The translations under genes were made by a program, and so were the position numbers. DNA of 64,000 bases from Gulosibacter macacae. GTDB lineage: Bacteria > Actinomycetota > Actinomycetes > Actinomycetales > Microbacteriaceae. How positions within the stretch are numbered: position 1 is the stretch's first letter; each line of letters begins with the position of its first letter. Positions 30,771 to 39,836 of this stretch are shown here, one piece after another. Location of the stretch: positions 54,768 to 118,767 of the forward strand of contig NZ_RQVS01000010.1 in the NCBI RefSeq assembly GCF_003865375.1, given 5' to 3'. The notes under the pieces were generated by a model, which did not search any database, was not told the origin of the DNA, and saw nothing but the letters and a program-made list of their open reading frames with translations.

Positions 30771-32924
30771 ATGACGAAACGGACAGTGATGACCGCAGAG
30801 CAGACCCCTGTACAGACCGACGCCGAGGGCCAGTCGATCGGATTCGTTCCGAGCTACGTGCTCGGGGAGTGGTGGACCCCCGCCGCTGACGCGAAGGGCA
30901 CCGATGTGCTCGACGCCTCGACCGATGAACTCGTCGCACGCGTGTCGAGCGAAGGCCTCGATACCGCTGCTGTGGTGAACTACGCCCGCACCGTTGGCCG
31001 CGACAACCTCGGGGCCCTCACGATCCACCAGCGTGCCCTCCACCTCAAAGAACTCGCGAAGTACCTCACCGAGCGCAAGGCCGAGCTTTACGCCGTCTCG
31101 AACAAGACCGGCGCGACCAAGGTCGACAACTTCATCGACATCGATGGCGGTATCGGCGTGCTGTTTACGTTCGCTTCGAAGGGCCGCCGCGAACTCCCGA
31201 ACTCGAACGTGATCATCGACGGCCAGCCCGAGGTGCTCTCGAAGGACGGCTCATTCGTTGGCGAACACATCTACACGCGCATCCCCGGTATCACCGTCGA
31301 GATTAACGCGTTCAACTTCCCGGTGTGGGGCATGCTCGAGAAGTTCGCGCCCGCGTACATCGCCGGTGTGCCGACCATCGTGAAGCCGGCGACGCCGACT
31401 GGTTATGTCACCGAAGCGGCCGTGCGCATGATCGTCGAGTCAGGCATCCTGCCCGATGGCGCGCTACAGCTCATCTCGGGTTCGGCCCGCGATCTGCTCG
31501 ATTACCTCGACTACCGCGATCTCGTGGCCTTCACCGGCTCGAAGTCGACGGCTGACCGCCTTAAGGCGCACGAGAACGTTGCGAAGAACGGCGTGCGGTT
31601 CACTGCCGAGGCCGACTCGCTCAACGCGGCAATTCTTGGCCCGGATGCAACGGCCGACACCCCGGAATTCAGCGCGTTCGTGCGCACCGTGGTGCAGGAG
31701 ATCCAGGCAAAGGCGGGGCAGAAGTGCACCGCGATCCGCCGCGTGATCGTACCCGCGCCGCTGGTTGATGATGTCGTCAAGGCCGTCGGCGAGCGCATTG
31801 CCGAAAAGGTCAAGGTCGGCGACCCGCGCACCGAAGGCACCACGATGGGTGCGCTTGCTTCGATCGACCAGTTGCACGATGTGCGGGCGGCAGTCGACGC
31901 GCTCGTTGCTGGCGGCGGCGAAATCGCCGTTGGCTCGAACGACGCAACCGACGGCGAGGGTGCCTTCATGGAGCCCGTCGTGCTGCGCTGGGACGATAAC
32001 CGCGCCGAGGCGCTGCACTCTACCGAGGCGTTTGGCCCGGTCACGTCGGTGCTCGGCTACGACTCACTCGGCGAGGCGGTTGAGCTGGCAGCACTTGGTG
32101 CTGGTTCGCTCGTCGCGACCGTCTGCACCAACGATCACGAGGTCGCGAATGAACTCGTGCTCGGTATCTCGGGTCACCACGGCCGCGTGCACATGCTCAA
32201 CCGCGAGGATGAGCGCACGACGACCGGTCACGGCTCGCCGATGCCGCACCTCGTGCACGGTGGTCCGGGTCGCGCCGGCGGTGGCGAAGAGCTCGGCGGT
32301 ATCCGTGCGGTGAAGCACTACATGCAGCGCACTGCGATTCAGGGTTCGCCGAACCTCCTCACCGCGGTCACCGGCGTGTGGCACCTCGGTGCCGACCAGG
32401 ATCGCGTTGGTTCGGAGAAGTACGGCGGCACGCCCGAGGGTGTCAACGGTGCGGTGCACCCGTTCCGTAAGTCGCTTGAGACGCTCAAGCTCGGGGATGC
32501 ATTTGTCTCTGACCTGCGCAAGGCAACCCTGCAGGAAATCACCGACTTCGCCAACACGACCGGTGACATTTTCTACGCGCACACCGACCCTGAGGCGGCT
32601 GAGGCGAACCCGTTCTTCCCCGGCATCGTCGCGCACGGCTACCTGCTCGTAAGCTGGGCTGCCGGTCTCTTCGTGGCCCCGGGCCGCAGTGCCGTCTACC
32701 TCAACTACGGCATGGACAGTCTGCGCTTTGTGCGTCCGATCGGCGTGGACGACTCGATTCGTGTCGAACTCACCGCCAAGAAGATCACCCCGCGCGAGTC
32801 GGAAGACTACGGCGAGGTCGTCTGGGATGCGCTACTGCTTAACCAGGATGACGAGGTCATCGCGAACTACGACGTGCTTACCCTCGCCGGTAAGCGCGAG
32901 GAGCAGGCGCTCGGCGGCGAATAG
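30771..32924 (+). CDS. paaZ: Bifunctional oxepin-CoA hydrolase / 3-oxo-5,6-dehydrosuberyl-CoA semialdehyde dehydrogenase
   Basis: A 717-residue fusion enzyme that opens the oxepin ring and oxidises the resulting aldehyde. The aldehyde dehydrogenase domain covers about 20-540, with the catalytic Glu in FTAEADSLN and the catalytic Cys in AGQKCTAIRR. The MaoC-type hydratase domain covers about 570-715, with YAHTDPEAAEANPFF and GIVAHGYLLVSWAAG. Length and domain order match PaaZ. Two starts are possible, ATG 30771 and ATG 30789; neither has a strong Shine-Dalgarno. It forms a single-gene transcript ending at a hairpin shared with the TetR gene. Confidence 0.94.
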   Translation: MTKRTVMTAEQTPVQTDAEGQSIGFVPSYVLGEWWTPAADAKGTDVLDASTDELVARVSSEGLDTAAVVNYARTVGRDNLGALTIHQRALHLKELAKYLTERKAELYAVSNKTGATKVDNFIDIDGGIGVLFTFASKGRRELPNSNVIIDGQPEVLSKDGSFVGEHIYTRIPGITVEINAFNFPVWGMLEKFAPAYIAGVPTIVKPATPTGYVTEAAVRMIVESGILPDGALQLISGSARDLLDYLDYRDLVAFTGSKSTADRLKAHENVAKNGVRFTAEADSLNAAILGPDATADTPEFSAFVRTVVQEIQAKAGQKCTAIRRVIVPAPLVDDVVKAVGERIAEKVKVGDPRTEGTTMGALASIDQLHDVRAAVDALVAGGGEIAVGSNDATDGEGAFMEPVVLRWDDNRAEALHSTEAFGPVTSVLGYDSLGEAVELAALGAGSLVATVCTNDHEVANELVLGISGHHGRVHMLNREDERTTTGHGSPMPHLVHGGPGRAGGGEELGGIRAVKHYMQRTAIQGSPNLLTAVTGVWHLGADQDRVGSEKYGGTPEGVNGAVHPFRKSLETLKLGDAFVSDLRKATLQEITDFANTTGDIFYAHTDPEAAEANPFFPGIVAHGYLLVSWAAGLFVAPGRSAVYLNYGMDSLRFVRPIGVDDSIRVELTAKKITPRESEDYGEVVWDALLLNQDDEVIANYDVLTLAGKREEQALGGE

Positions 32925-32939
32925 TTGTCGGAGGTACTT

Positions 32940-33032
32940 CGAGGGCCTCAGCACACGGTAATCGTGGGCTGAGGCCCTCGGTCGTTTGAGTGCTGAGGCC
33001 CTGGCTCGATTGGCGTACTGAGGCCCTCGAAG
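32940..33032. repeat. Hairpin plus extra arm copies between paaZ and the TetR gene
   Basis: A perfect 13-bp stem (32940-32952 with 32968-32980, CGAGGGCCTCAGC) with an inner CACG/CGTG stem forms a strong bidirectional terminator. The right-arm core CTGAGGCCCT then recurs at 32993 and 33018, giving three copies about 24 bp apart. Related GAGGGCCTCAG occurs at about 50231. Confidence 0.75.
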
Positions 33033-33036
33033 TGCG

Positions 33037-33654
33037 CTACTTCACCGCGCGGGGGAGTAGGCCCCCGAAGACGAGTCCGACCACGAGATCGCCGAGGCTA
33101 TCGGCGTTGAGCGGGCCGTTCGGGTGGTACCACTCAGTGATCGAGTTGATCATGCCGAAGATGAGTCGGGTGGCGGCGCGCGGTTCAAGATCGGCGCGCA
33201 AGGCGCCAGCATCATCGGCGTCGCGCACGAGGCCCGCGACCGCCCTGTCGAACTCACGGCGTCGCCCGAGGGCAGCGCGCTCAAGCTCGGTGTTGCCGCG
33301 CAAGCGCAGCAAGAGCGTCACCGGCTCGATTTCTTCGACGAGCACGTCGACCGTGGCGCGGATAATGCGCTCAAGATTCGCGACGTGGTCTCGCTCGGCG
33401 CTGTGGTCGATGGTGTCGAGCGTGGCCTCAAGCGCTGAGAGCGCCCGATCGAGCGCTGCCGAGAGCAACTCTTCCTTGCTCGAAACATGATGGTAGATCG
33501 CCGATTTCGACACCCCGAGGCGGTCGGCGATCATGCCAACCGAAGTGGCCTCGTAGCCGTGCTGGTTGAACAGGCTCACGGCAACGAGGATGACGTCGCG
33601 GCGGTCGTTACCCGGACGACCGCGACGAGCGGGGGAGTTGGCGTTGGTGTTCAT
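33037..33654 (-). CDS. paaR: TetR family regulator of the phenylacetate cluster (PaaR-like)
   Basis: A 205-residue TetR repressor. The HTH is at about 12-60 (SLFNQHGYEATSVGMIADRL and GVSKSAIYHHVSSKEELL), and the C-terminal ligand domain has the hydrophobic end GMINSITEWYHP. Location between paaZ and paaK strongly suggests that it represses the paa genes and is released by phenylacetyl-CoA, the usual inducer; this is inferred from family and context. I chose the ATG at 33654 because GGAGGG lies 4 bp upstream. A hairpin at 33687 separates it from paaK, so it probably has its own promoter. Confidence 0.87.
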   Translation of the reverse strand: MNTNANSPARRGRPGNDRRDVILVAVSLFNQHGYEATSVGMIADRLGVSKSAIYHHVSSKEELLSAALDRALSALEATLDTIDHSAERDHVANLERIIRATVDVLVEEIEPVTLLLRLRGNTELERAALGRRREFDRAVAGLVRDADDAGALRADLEPRAATRLIFGMINSITEWYHPNGPLNADSLGDLVVGLVFGGLLPRAVK

Positions 33655-33686
33655 ATCGCCCTCCAGCCTAGGCAATGATGAGAAAA

Positions 33687-33723
33687 CGAGGCGGCGCCGT
33701 TCCGAAGAACGTGCGCCGCCTCG
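33687..33723 (-). terminator. Hairpin terminator downstream of paaK
   Basis: Arms CGAGGCGGCGC-CGTTC and GAACG-TGCGCCGCCTCG pair with one mismatch around CGAA. It lies 51 bp after the paaK stop on the - strand. Confidence 0.7.
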
Positions 33724-33773
33724 CGAAGAATCAGCCGAATTGTGCGCTGGGAGGCCAGCGCGCCGGCCGATGG

Positions 33774-35108
33774 CTATCGCTGCGGGTATTCAGCGATGGG
33801 GCGGTCGCGGAAGTCAAGGACGCGCTTGGCCTTACCTTCCGAACGCGCGAGCGTGTTCGGGTCGACAACGTGGATGCGCACCGACGAGCCGATGCGGATC
33901 TTGATGTCGTGCTGGAGGGCACGGCCGCAGGCCTCGGCCTCTTCCATGGTGAACTCGGGGCGACGCTCGATGACGACGGTGAGTTCATCCATGCGCTTGG
34001 GGCGCGTGAGCTCGAGGTTGTAGTGCGCGCTGAGGGCGGCCTGGCCGAGGGCGAGCTCCTCGATCTGCGAGGGGAACATGTTCACACCGCGCAGGATGAT
34101 CATGTCGTCGGTGCGCGAACGCACCTTGCGCATGCGGCGCATGTTCGGGCGGGCGTCGCCGGGCAGGAGCACCGAGAGGTCCTTGGTGCGGTAGCGAATG
34201 ATCGGCATCGCTTCCTTGGTGAGCGACGTGAAGACGAGCTCGCCTTCTTCGCCGTCGGGGAGCACCTTCGTCAGGTCGTCCTTGTCGACGATTTCGGGGA
34301 GGAAGAGGTCTTCCCAGATGGTCGAGCCATCCTGGAACTCCACCGATTCGCCCGAAACACCGGGGCCCATGAGCTCCGACAGACCGTAGATGTCAACGGC
34401 CTTGAGGTCGAAGCCTTCTTCAATCTCGCGGCGCATCTCTTCGGTCCACGGCTCTGCACCGAGGATGGCGATTTCGAGCGAGGTGTCGCGGGCGTCGAGG
34501 CCTTCCTGACGCATCTTGTCAAGAATCGTGAGGAGGTAGGAGGGGGTGACGGTGATGATGCGCGGCTTGAAGTCGTGGATCATCTGAATCTGGCGGTCGG
34601 TCTGGCCACCCGACATGGGGATGACCGTGAGGCCAGCGCGCTCGATGCCGTCATGGGCACCGATACCGCCGGTGAACAGGCCGTAACCGTAGGCGTTGTG
34701 CACGAGGTCACCCTTGCGAGCACCGGCGAGGCGCAGCACGCGCGCGAAGCCCTGGGCCCACTTGTCAAGGTCGTGGTCGGTGTAGCCCACCACGGTCGGG
34801 CGGCCGGTGGTACCTGACGAGGCGTGGATGCGGCGCACCTGGTCCATCGGCACGGCAAAGGTCTTGAAGGGGTAGTTGCGACGCAGGTCGTCCTTCGTGG
34901 TGAAGGGGAACTTGGCGATGTCGGCAAGAGTCTGCAGGTCGTCGGGGGTGACACCGGCCTCGTCGAACTTCTCCTTGTACATCTGGACGTTCTCGTAGGC
35001 GTGGCGGACTGTCCACTGGAGGCGCTCGAGCTGGAGGGCCTCGAGCTCCTCGCGGCTCATGAGTTCTTCTGGGTCGAGCTGGTTGAGGTCAAACGGGGTG
35101 GTGTTCAC
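33774..35108 (-). CDS. paaK: Phenylacetate-CoA ligase
   Basis: A 444-residue AMP-forming ligase that activates phenylacetate to phenylacetyl-CoA, the entry step of the pathway. The ATP-binding P-loop is HASSGTTGRPTVVGY (near 95-109), with the downstream motifs YGLSELMGPGVSGE and SRTDDMIILRGVNMFPSQIE of the PaaK family. The C-terminal domain ends with the catalytic-lysine stretch GKAKRVLDFRDRP. The gene follows paaI by 56 bp on the same strand, so paaI-paaK share a promoter facing away from paaA. Confidence 0.95.
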   Translation of the reverse strand: MNTTPFDLNQLDPEELMSREELEALQLERLQWTVRHAYENVQMYKEKFDEAGVTPDDLQTLADIAKFPFTTKDDLRRNYPFKTFAVPMDQVRRIHASSGTTGRPTVVGYTDHDLDKWAQGFARVLRLAGARKGDLVHNAYGYGLFTGGIGAHDGIERAGLTVIPMSGGQTDRQIQMIHDFKPRIITVTPSYLLTILDKMRQEGLDARDTSLEIAILGAEPWTEEMRREIEEGFDLKAVDIYGLSELMGPGVSGESVEFQDGSTIWEDLFLPEIVDKDDLTKVLPDGEEGELVFTSLTKEAMPIIRYRTKDLSVLLPGDARPNMRRMRKVRSRTDDMIILRGVNMFPSQIEELALGQAALSAHYNLELTRPKRMDELTVVIERRPEFTMEEAEACGRALQHDIKIRIGSSVRIHVVDPNTLARSEGKAKRVLDFRDRPIAEYPQR

Positions 35109-35164
35109 TATGGCGACTCTGCCTTCTTCTTCTTCGGGTGTGGATGAGGTGAAATGTGGTGGAG

Positions 35165-35617
35165 CTACTTCGCGGGCTTCGGAATGGTCCGGCTGCGGCC
35201 GCGGAAGAGAGTGATCAAAACGGGTTCGGGGTCATTCGGGCCCTGCGCGGTGACTTCAATGTCGTACACACCACTGCGGCCCTCGTGGACAGCCTTGGCG
35301 TGCGCGGTGATCGTTTGACCTTGCATAGCGGGACGGAGGAAGTTCACATCGACGCCCGAAGCGACGGTGATGGTGCCATTGTCCTCGTGTGAGTTGCAAG
35401 CCAGCGCAAAGGCAGAGTCGGCGAATGCGAAAATCATGCCGCCGTGTGCGATGCCGAAGCCGTTGAGCATTTCTCGGCGCAGTTCCATCTCAATAACTGC
35501 CTCGCCAGGCGCGGTGCGTACGACGCGGATGCCCATCCATTCGCTGGCGAAATCGTCCTTGAGGATGCGGTGTTGCGCAGCGAGATCGCCGTACGGGCGC
35601 GTGGGGGAGTCGGTCAA
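35165..35617 (-). CDS. paaI: Hydroxyphenylacetyl-CoA thioesterase PaaI
   Basis: A hotdog-fold thioesterase of 150 residues with the PaaI signature GFGIAHGGMIFAFADSAFA and LACNSHEDNGTI. In the phenylacetate pathway it hydrolyses dead-end CoA thioesters to free CoA. Two starts are close: a TTG at 35617 has AAAGGAG with normal spacing, while the GTG at 35623 lies directly on the Shine-Dalgarno, so I prefer the TTG (MTDSPTRP). It is the first gene of the paaI-paaK transcript, divergent from paaA. Confidence 0.88.
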   Translation of the reverse strand: MTDSPTRPYGDLAAQHRILKDDFASEWMGIRVVRTAPGEAVIEMELRREMLNGFGIAHGGMIFAFADSAFALACNSHEDNGTITVASGVDVNFLRPAMQGQTITAHAKAVHEGRSGVYDIEVTAQGPNDPEPVLITLFRGRSRTIPKPAK

Positions 35618-35751
35618 AGTCACTCCTTTGTGATTTCCTGAACAGTCTTACAGAAAATAGACCGAATCCCGGTCGTGCGCTAGTCATTCCGGCACTTTCA
35701 CGCACTTTTCCGCATCCAGGCTGATTTCCAAGCGTGTAGGTGAGGATGGGG

Positions 35752-35791
35752 TTGACGTGCCGACTGGTGCACATATACTGAACGCACGTTC
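35752..35791 (+). promoter_or_regulatory. paaA promoter with overlapping operator
   Basis: TTGACG (35752-35757) and TATACT (35774-35779) are 16 bp apart, a near-consensus sigma-70 promoter. The perfect palindrome GAACG-CA-CGTTC (35780-35791) covers the expected transcription start. This is a textbook repressor position; the half-site differs from the one upstream of paaZ. Confidence 0.75.
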
Positions 35792-35877
35792 TGTTATTCT
35801 CGGCGGCAGTGTTGCCGTCGAACGAGCACACCAATCAACGCCCACCCCGGGCAAGTCCGTCGAAGGAGACCTCCCGC

Positions 35878-36861
35878 ATGACGAACAATGTGACCGAGTT
35901 CCCGCAGCGAGATGACGTCGACCTCGAACGCGCCCAGGCGTACTTCGATGACATCATCGCTCGCGACTCGCGCATCGAACCGGCCGACTGGATGCCGGAC
36001 GCCTACCGCAAGACGCTGACCCGACAGGTGTCGCAGCACGCGCACTCCGAGATCATCGGTATGCAGCCCGAGGCGAACTGGATCACCCGAGCCCCGTCGC
36101 TCAAGCGCAAGGCGATCCTCATCGCCAAGGTGCAGGATGAGGCCGGTCACGGTCTTTACCTCTACTCGGCTGCCGAGACCCTCGGTACCCCGCGCGATGT
36201 GCTCAACCAGCAGCTGCTGGATGGCAAGGCGAAGTACTCGTCGATCTTCAACTACCCGGCACGCACTTGGGCCGACATGGGTGCCATCGGCTGGCTCGTC
36301 GACGGCGCTGCCATCGCGAACCAGGTGCCGCTGTGCCGCTGCTCGTACGGTCCGTACGGTCGCGCGATGGTCCGCATCTGCAAGGAAGAGTCGTTCCACC
36401 AGCGTCAGGGCTGGGAGATCCTCTACACCCTCTCGAACGGCACCCCCGCGCAGAAGGAAATGGCCCAGGATGCGGTGAACCGCTTCTACGGTCCCGCCCT
36501 GCAGATGTTCGGCCCGCCGGACGCCGACTCGCCGAACTCGCAGCAGTCGATGGCGTGGAACATCAAGCGCTTCTCGAACGACGAACTGCGTCAGCGCTTC
36601 GTCGACATGATCGTCCCGCAGGTCGAGGCGCTCGGCCTCACCCTGCCCGACCCCGATCTCAAGTGGAACGAAGAGCGCGGCCACTACGACTTCGGTGAGC
36701 TCGACTGGGAAGAGTTCTTCGGCGTGATCAAGGGTCACGGCCCCTGCAACGCGCAGCGCATGGCCCGTCGCCGCGAGGCACACGACAACGGTGCTTGGGT
36801 GCGTGAGGCCGCTGCGGCCTATGCCGAGAAGCAGCAGGCCGCCGACGCGGCTGTCGCGTAG
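35878..36861 (+). CDS. paaA: Phenylacetyl-CoA epoxidase subunit PaaA
   Basis: A 327-residue ferritin-like di-iron catalytic subunit of the multicomponent monooxygenase that forms 1,2-epoxyphenylacetyl-CoA. Iron-ligand helices are visible in [28 protein letters not shown] and [20 protein letters not shown] lies upstream of the ATG. It heads paaABCDE-paaG under the operator-controlled promoter at 35752, with a 5' leader of about 90 bases. Confidence 0.97.
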   Translation: MTNNVTEFPQRDDVDLERAQAYFDDIIARDSRIEPADWMPDAYRKTLTRQVSQHAHSEIIGMQPEANWITRAPSLKRKAILIAKVQDEAGHGLYLYSAAETLGTPRDVLNQQLLDGKAKYSSIFNYPARTWADMGAIGWLVDGAAIANQVPLCRCSYGPYGRAMVRICKEESFHQRQGWEILYTLSNGTPAQKEMAQDAVNRFYGPALQMFGPPDADSPNSQQSMAWNIKRFSNDELRQRFVDMIVPQVEALGLTLPDPDLKWNEERGHYDFGELDWEEFFGVIKGHGPCNAQRMARRREAHDNGAWVREAAAAYAEKQQAADAAVA

Positions 36862-36942
36862 CTCCACATCCACTTTCACAATTTCAATCAACTTACGGGC
36901 GGGCCGCACCCGTCGGCCCGCCCGTCTCAACGGAGAGAACGA

Positions 36943-37254
36943 ATGAGCGAGAACAACGTCGCCCCCGCAAAGGGCAACCAGTGGCCTCTTTGGGAGGTCT
37001 TTGTCCGATCGTCGCGCGGCCTGAGCCACGTGCACGCCGGCTCACTGCACGCCCCCGACGCCACCATGGCACTGCGCAACGCCCGCGACCTCTACACCCG
37101 CCGCAACGAGGGTGTGTCGCTGTGGGTCGTCAAGAGCGAAGACATCAACTCGTCTGACCCGGACCACAAGGACGCCTTTTTCGAGTCCTCGCAGGGTAAG
37201 AACTACCGCCACGCCACCTACTACACCCAGTCCGAAGGGGTGAAGCACCTGTGA
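36943..37254 (+). CDS. paaB: Phenylacetyl-CoA epoxidase subunit PaaB
   Basis: A 103-residue small subunit, with the family motifs WPLWEVFVRSSRGLSHVHAG and ARDLYTRRNEGVSLWVV. It is needed for the complex to accept electrons from PaaE or for stability. GGAGAGA precedes the ATG. The stop overlaps the paaC start by 4 bp (GTGA). Confidence 0.96.
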   Translation: MSENNVAPAKGNQWPLWEVFVRSSRGLSHVHAGSLHAPDATMALRNARDLYTRRNEGVSLWVVKSEDINSSDPDHKDAFFESSQGKNYRHATYYTQSEGVKHL

Positions 37255-38081
37255 GCGGTCAGGGATTCGAGTCCGCGACCCTCATTTCGGCCGGCTACGC
37301 ACTTACTTCTGAAGAGATCCAGCAGAAGGGTGTCAAGGCATCCGAAGATGTCGCCCAGTACGCACTGCGCCTCGGTGACGATGCCCTCATCCTGTCGCAG
37401 CGCCTGAGCTGGTGGGTGTCACGCGCGCCCGAGCTCGAGGAAGACATTGCCCTCGGCAACGTCGCCCTCGACCTTCTCGGCCACGCTCGTGTGCTCCTCA
37501 CCTACGCGGGAAGCGCCTGGGATAAGTCCGAGGATGACCTCGCCTACTTCCGCGAGGAAGAAGACTTCCGCAGCCTCCACCTCGTGGAGCTCCCGAACGG
37601 CGACTTCGGTCAGACCATCGCCCGTCAGCTCATCTACTCGGCCTACGCCTTCGAGCTCTACTCGCGCCTCGCGGCCGAGTCGAGCGACGAGACCCTCGCT
37701 GCCATCGCGGCGAAGTCGGCCAAGGAGGTCGACTACCACCTCGACCACGCCGAGCAGTGGTACCTGCGCCTCGGCATTGGCACCGAAGAGGCGAACCGTC
37801 GTCTGCAGGCCGGCCTTGACTATGTCTGGCCCTATGTCGACGAGCTGTTCGAAGACGAAGACCTCCACGACCGCCTTGAGGGCGTCGCGGTTCGTCCCTC
37901 GTCGCTGCGCGATGCCGTCATGGCTCGCATCACCGACGTCGTCGAGCGCTCGAACCTCACCCTTCCCACTGATCCGCAAGCCGTGACCGGCGGTCGTCGC
38001 GGCGAGCACCGTGAGCACCTTGGCTACATCCTGGCCGAGATGCAGGTGCTCGCACGCAAGCACCCCGGCGCAACCTGGTAA
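37251..38081 (+). CDS. paaC: Phenylacetyl-CoA epoxidase subunit PaaC
   Basis: A 276-residue structural partner of PaaA with the same ferritin-like fold. Landmarks are LSQRLSWWVSRAPELEEDIA, NVALDLLGHARVLL and KEVDYHLDHAEQWYLRLG. PaaC lacks a full iron site in this family and forms the PaaAC core. The GTG start overlaps paaB, which indicates coupled translation. The N-terminal extension of about 20 residues (TLISAGYALTSEEIQQKG) is common in Actinobacteria. Confidence 0.95.
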   Translation: MSGQGFESATLISAGYALTSEEIQQKGVKASEDVAQYALRLGDDALILSQRLSWWVSRAPELEEDIALGNVALDLLGHARVLLTYAGSAWDKSEDDLAYFREEEDFRSLHLVELPNGDFGQTIARQLIYSAYAFELYSRLAAESSDETLAAIAAKSAKEVDYHLDHAEQWYLRLGIGTEEANRRLQAGLDYVWPYVDELFEDEDLHDRLEGVAVRPSSLRDAVMARITDVVERSNLTLPTDPQAVTGGRRGEHREHLGYILAEMQVLARKHPGATW

Positions 38082-38086
38082 TCAAC

Positions 38087-38623
38087 ATGTCGACCAACAC
38101 ACACCCAGATGTCGCGCACCGACCCGCTCAGGCTGACGCCGCGCGCGTCTGGGATATCGCGGCCACCGTGTGCGATCCCGAGATCCCGGTGCTCACCATC
38201 GCCGATCTCGGGATCCTCCGGGATGCCTTCGTGGGCTCGGATGGCACCGCTCAGGTGATCATCACGCCGACCTACTCGGGCTGCCCCGCGATGAACACGA
38301 TCAAGGCCGATGTCGAACAGTCGCTGCGCACTGCTGGCTACGAAGACATCGAGGTCAGCCTCGTGCTCTCACCGGCGTGGACGACCGACTGGATGACCGA
38401 AGACGGCAAGCAGAAGCTCGAGGAGTACGGCATCGCGCCCCCGAGCGGTAACTCTGCTGTCGGATCACAGCGTGGTCCCACCCGACTCGCGCTCGCCGTG
38501 CGCTGCCCGCGCTGCGGCTCCATCAAGACCAACGAACTGAGCCGATTCGGCTCGACCTCCTGCAAGGCGCTCTATCAGTGCGCTGAATGCAAGGAGCCCT
38601 TCGACTACTTCAAGGTGCACTAG
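38087..38623 (+). CDS. paaD: Phenylacetate pathway maturation protein PaaD (DUF59 plus zinc ribbon)
   Basis: A 178-residue protein with a DUF59/MIP18-type domain (about 20-100: CDPEIPVLTIADLGILRD) and a C-terminal zinc ribbon (CPRCGS and CAECKE). PaaD is needed for epoxidase activity, probably through Fe-S or di-iron maturation. It starts 5 bp after paaC, and its TAG overlaps the paaE start (TAGTG). Confidence 0.95.
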   Translation: MSTNTHPDVAHRPAQADAARVWDIAATVCDPEIPVLTIADLGILRDAFVGSDGTAQVIITPTYSGCPAMNTIKADVEQSLRTAGYEDIEVSLVLSPAWTTDWMTEDGKQKLEEYGIAPPSGNSAVGSQRGPTRLALAVRCPRCGSIKTNELSRFGSTSCKALYQCAECKEPFDYFKVH

Positions 38624-39813
38624 TGACGAACGAAGCCAACATCGACAACGTCGCCGGCAACGAAGCCAGCGAACCCACGAAGCGCCGCGCGACCTTCCAC
38701 ACCCTCAAGGTGAGCCAGGTCCGCAAGCTCACCGACAAGGCGATCGAAGTCTCGTTCGCCGTTCCCGAAGAACTCAGCGACGAGTACGACTACGTCGCCG
38801 GTCAGTACGTGGCGCTACGCACCACGATCGATGGCCAGGACGTGCGTCGTAGCTACTCGATCTGTGAGGCCCCGACGCCCGGAACCATCAAGGTCGGCAT
38901 CAAGCGTGACTTCGGCGGCCTGTTCTCGAACTGGGCCAACGACAACCTCGAGCCCGGCTTTGAGATGGACGTCATGAGCCCCCAGGGTGCGTTCGTCTCG
39001 AAGCACCAGCTCACCGGCATGAACAACCCCGAGGCGCTCTCGGATGAGGTTGTTTCAGACGGTGGCGCTCGTTTCGTTGCCGCGGCCGCCGGTTCGGGAA
39101 TCACCCCGGTCATCGCGATTGCGAAGTCGCTCCTCGCACACGAGGGCACCTTCGTCGATCTCATTTACGCAAACCGCGCCGCGAGCGATGTGATGTTCCT
39201 CGAGGACCTCGCTGACCTTAAGGACCGCTACCCGACCCGTCTCGCCGTGCACCACGTGCTCTCGCGCGAGCAGCGTCAGGCGCCGATCTACTCGGGCCGC
39301 CTCGACGACGAAAAGCTCAAGCAGATCTTCGAGCACATCATCGATGTGCCGGCGATCGACGAGTGGTTCCTCTGTGGCCCGTTTGAGCTCGTGCAGCTCA
39401 TTCGTGACGAGCTCGACGCCCGCAAGGTGCCCGCTGAGAAGGTGCGCTTCGAGCTCTTCTCGACCGGTCAGCCGGGCGATGGCCAGCAGTCGCAGGCCGG
39501 CCGCCCCGTCGAGGTCGACCCCGAGGGTGAGAACTTCGACATCGGCTTCGTTCTTGACGGTCTCTCGGGTGACGTGAAGTCGCCGAAGTCGGCCCGCGAG
39601 ACCGTGCTCAACGCGGCCCTGCGCGTGCGTCCCGATGTGCCCTTCGCCTGCGCCGGTGGCGTCTGCGGTACCTGCCGCGCCAAGGTTGTTGAGGGCTCGG
39701 TCGACATGGCCGAGAACTACGCACTCGAGAAGGATGAGGTCGACCGCGGTTACGTACTCACCTGCCAGGCGCGTCCGACCACCGACAAGGTGCTGGTCGA
39801 CTTCGACGCCTAG
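38623..39813 (+). CDS. paaE: Phenylacetyl-CoA epoxidase reductase PaaE
   Basis: A 396-residue flavin reductase that supplies electrons to PaaAC. The FAD domain shows RRSYSICEAP, the NAD(P)H domain AAAAGSGITPVIAIAKSLL and CGPFELVQL, and a C-terminal plant-type [2Fe-2S] ferredoxin domain has CAGGVCGTCRAK and a final Cys in LTCQARP. I chose the GTG at 38623, overlapping the paaD stop; the frame above it is a paaD shadow. The N-terminal about 20 residues are an Asn/Ala-rich extension. Confidence 0.96.
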   Translation: MTNEANIDNVAGNEASEPTKRRATFHTLKVSQVRKLTDKAIEVSFAVPEELSDEYDYVAGQYVALRTTIDGQDVRRSYSICEAPTPGTIKVGIKRDFGGLFSNWANDNLEPGFEMDVMSPQGAFVSKHQLTGMNNPEALSDEVVSDGGARFVAAAAGSGITPVIAIAKSLLAHEGTFVDLIYANRAASDVMFLEDLADLKDRYPTRLAVHHVLSREQRQAPIYSGRLDDEKLKQIFEHIIDVPAIDEWFLCGPFELVQLIRDELDARKVPAEKVRFELFSTGQPGDGQQSQAGRPVEVDPEGENFDIGFVLDGLSGDVKSPKSARETVLNAALRVRPDVPFACAGGVCGTCRAKVVEGSVDMAENYALEKDEVDRGYVLTCQARPTTDKVLVDFDA

Positions 39814-39836
39814 GCGTTGGTTGACGAGCGGGAGAT

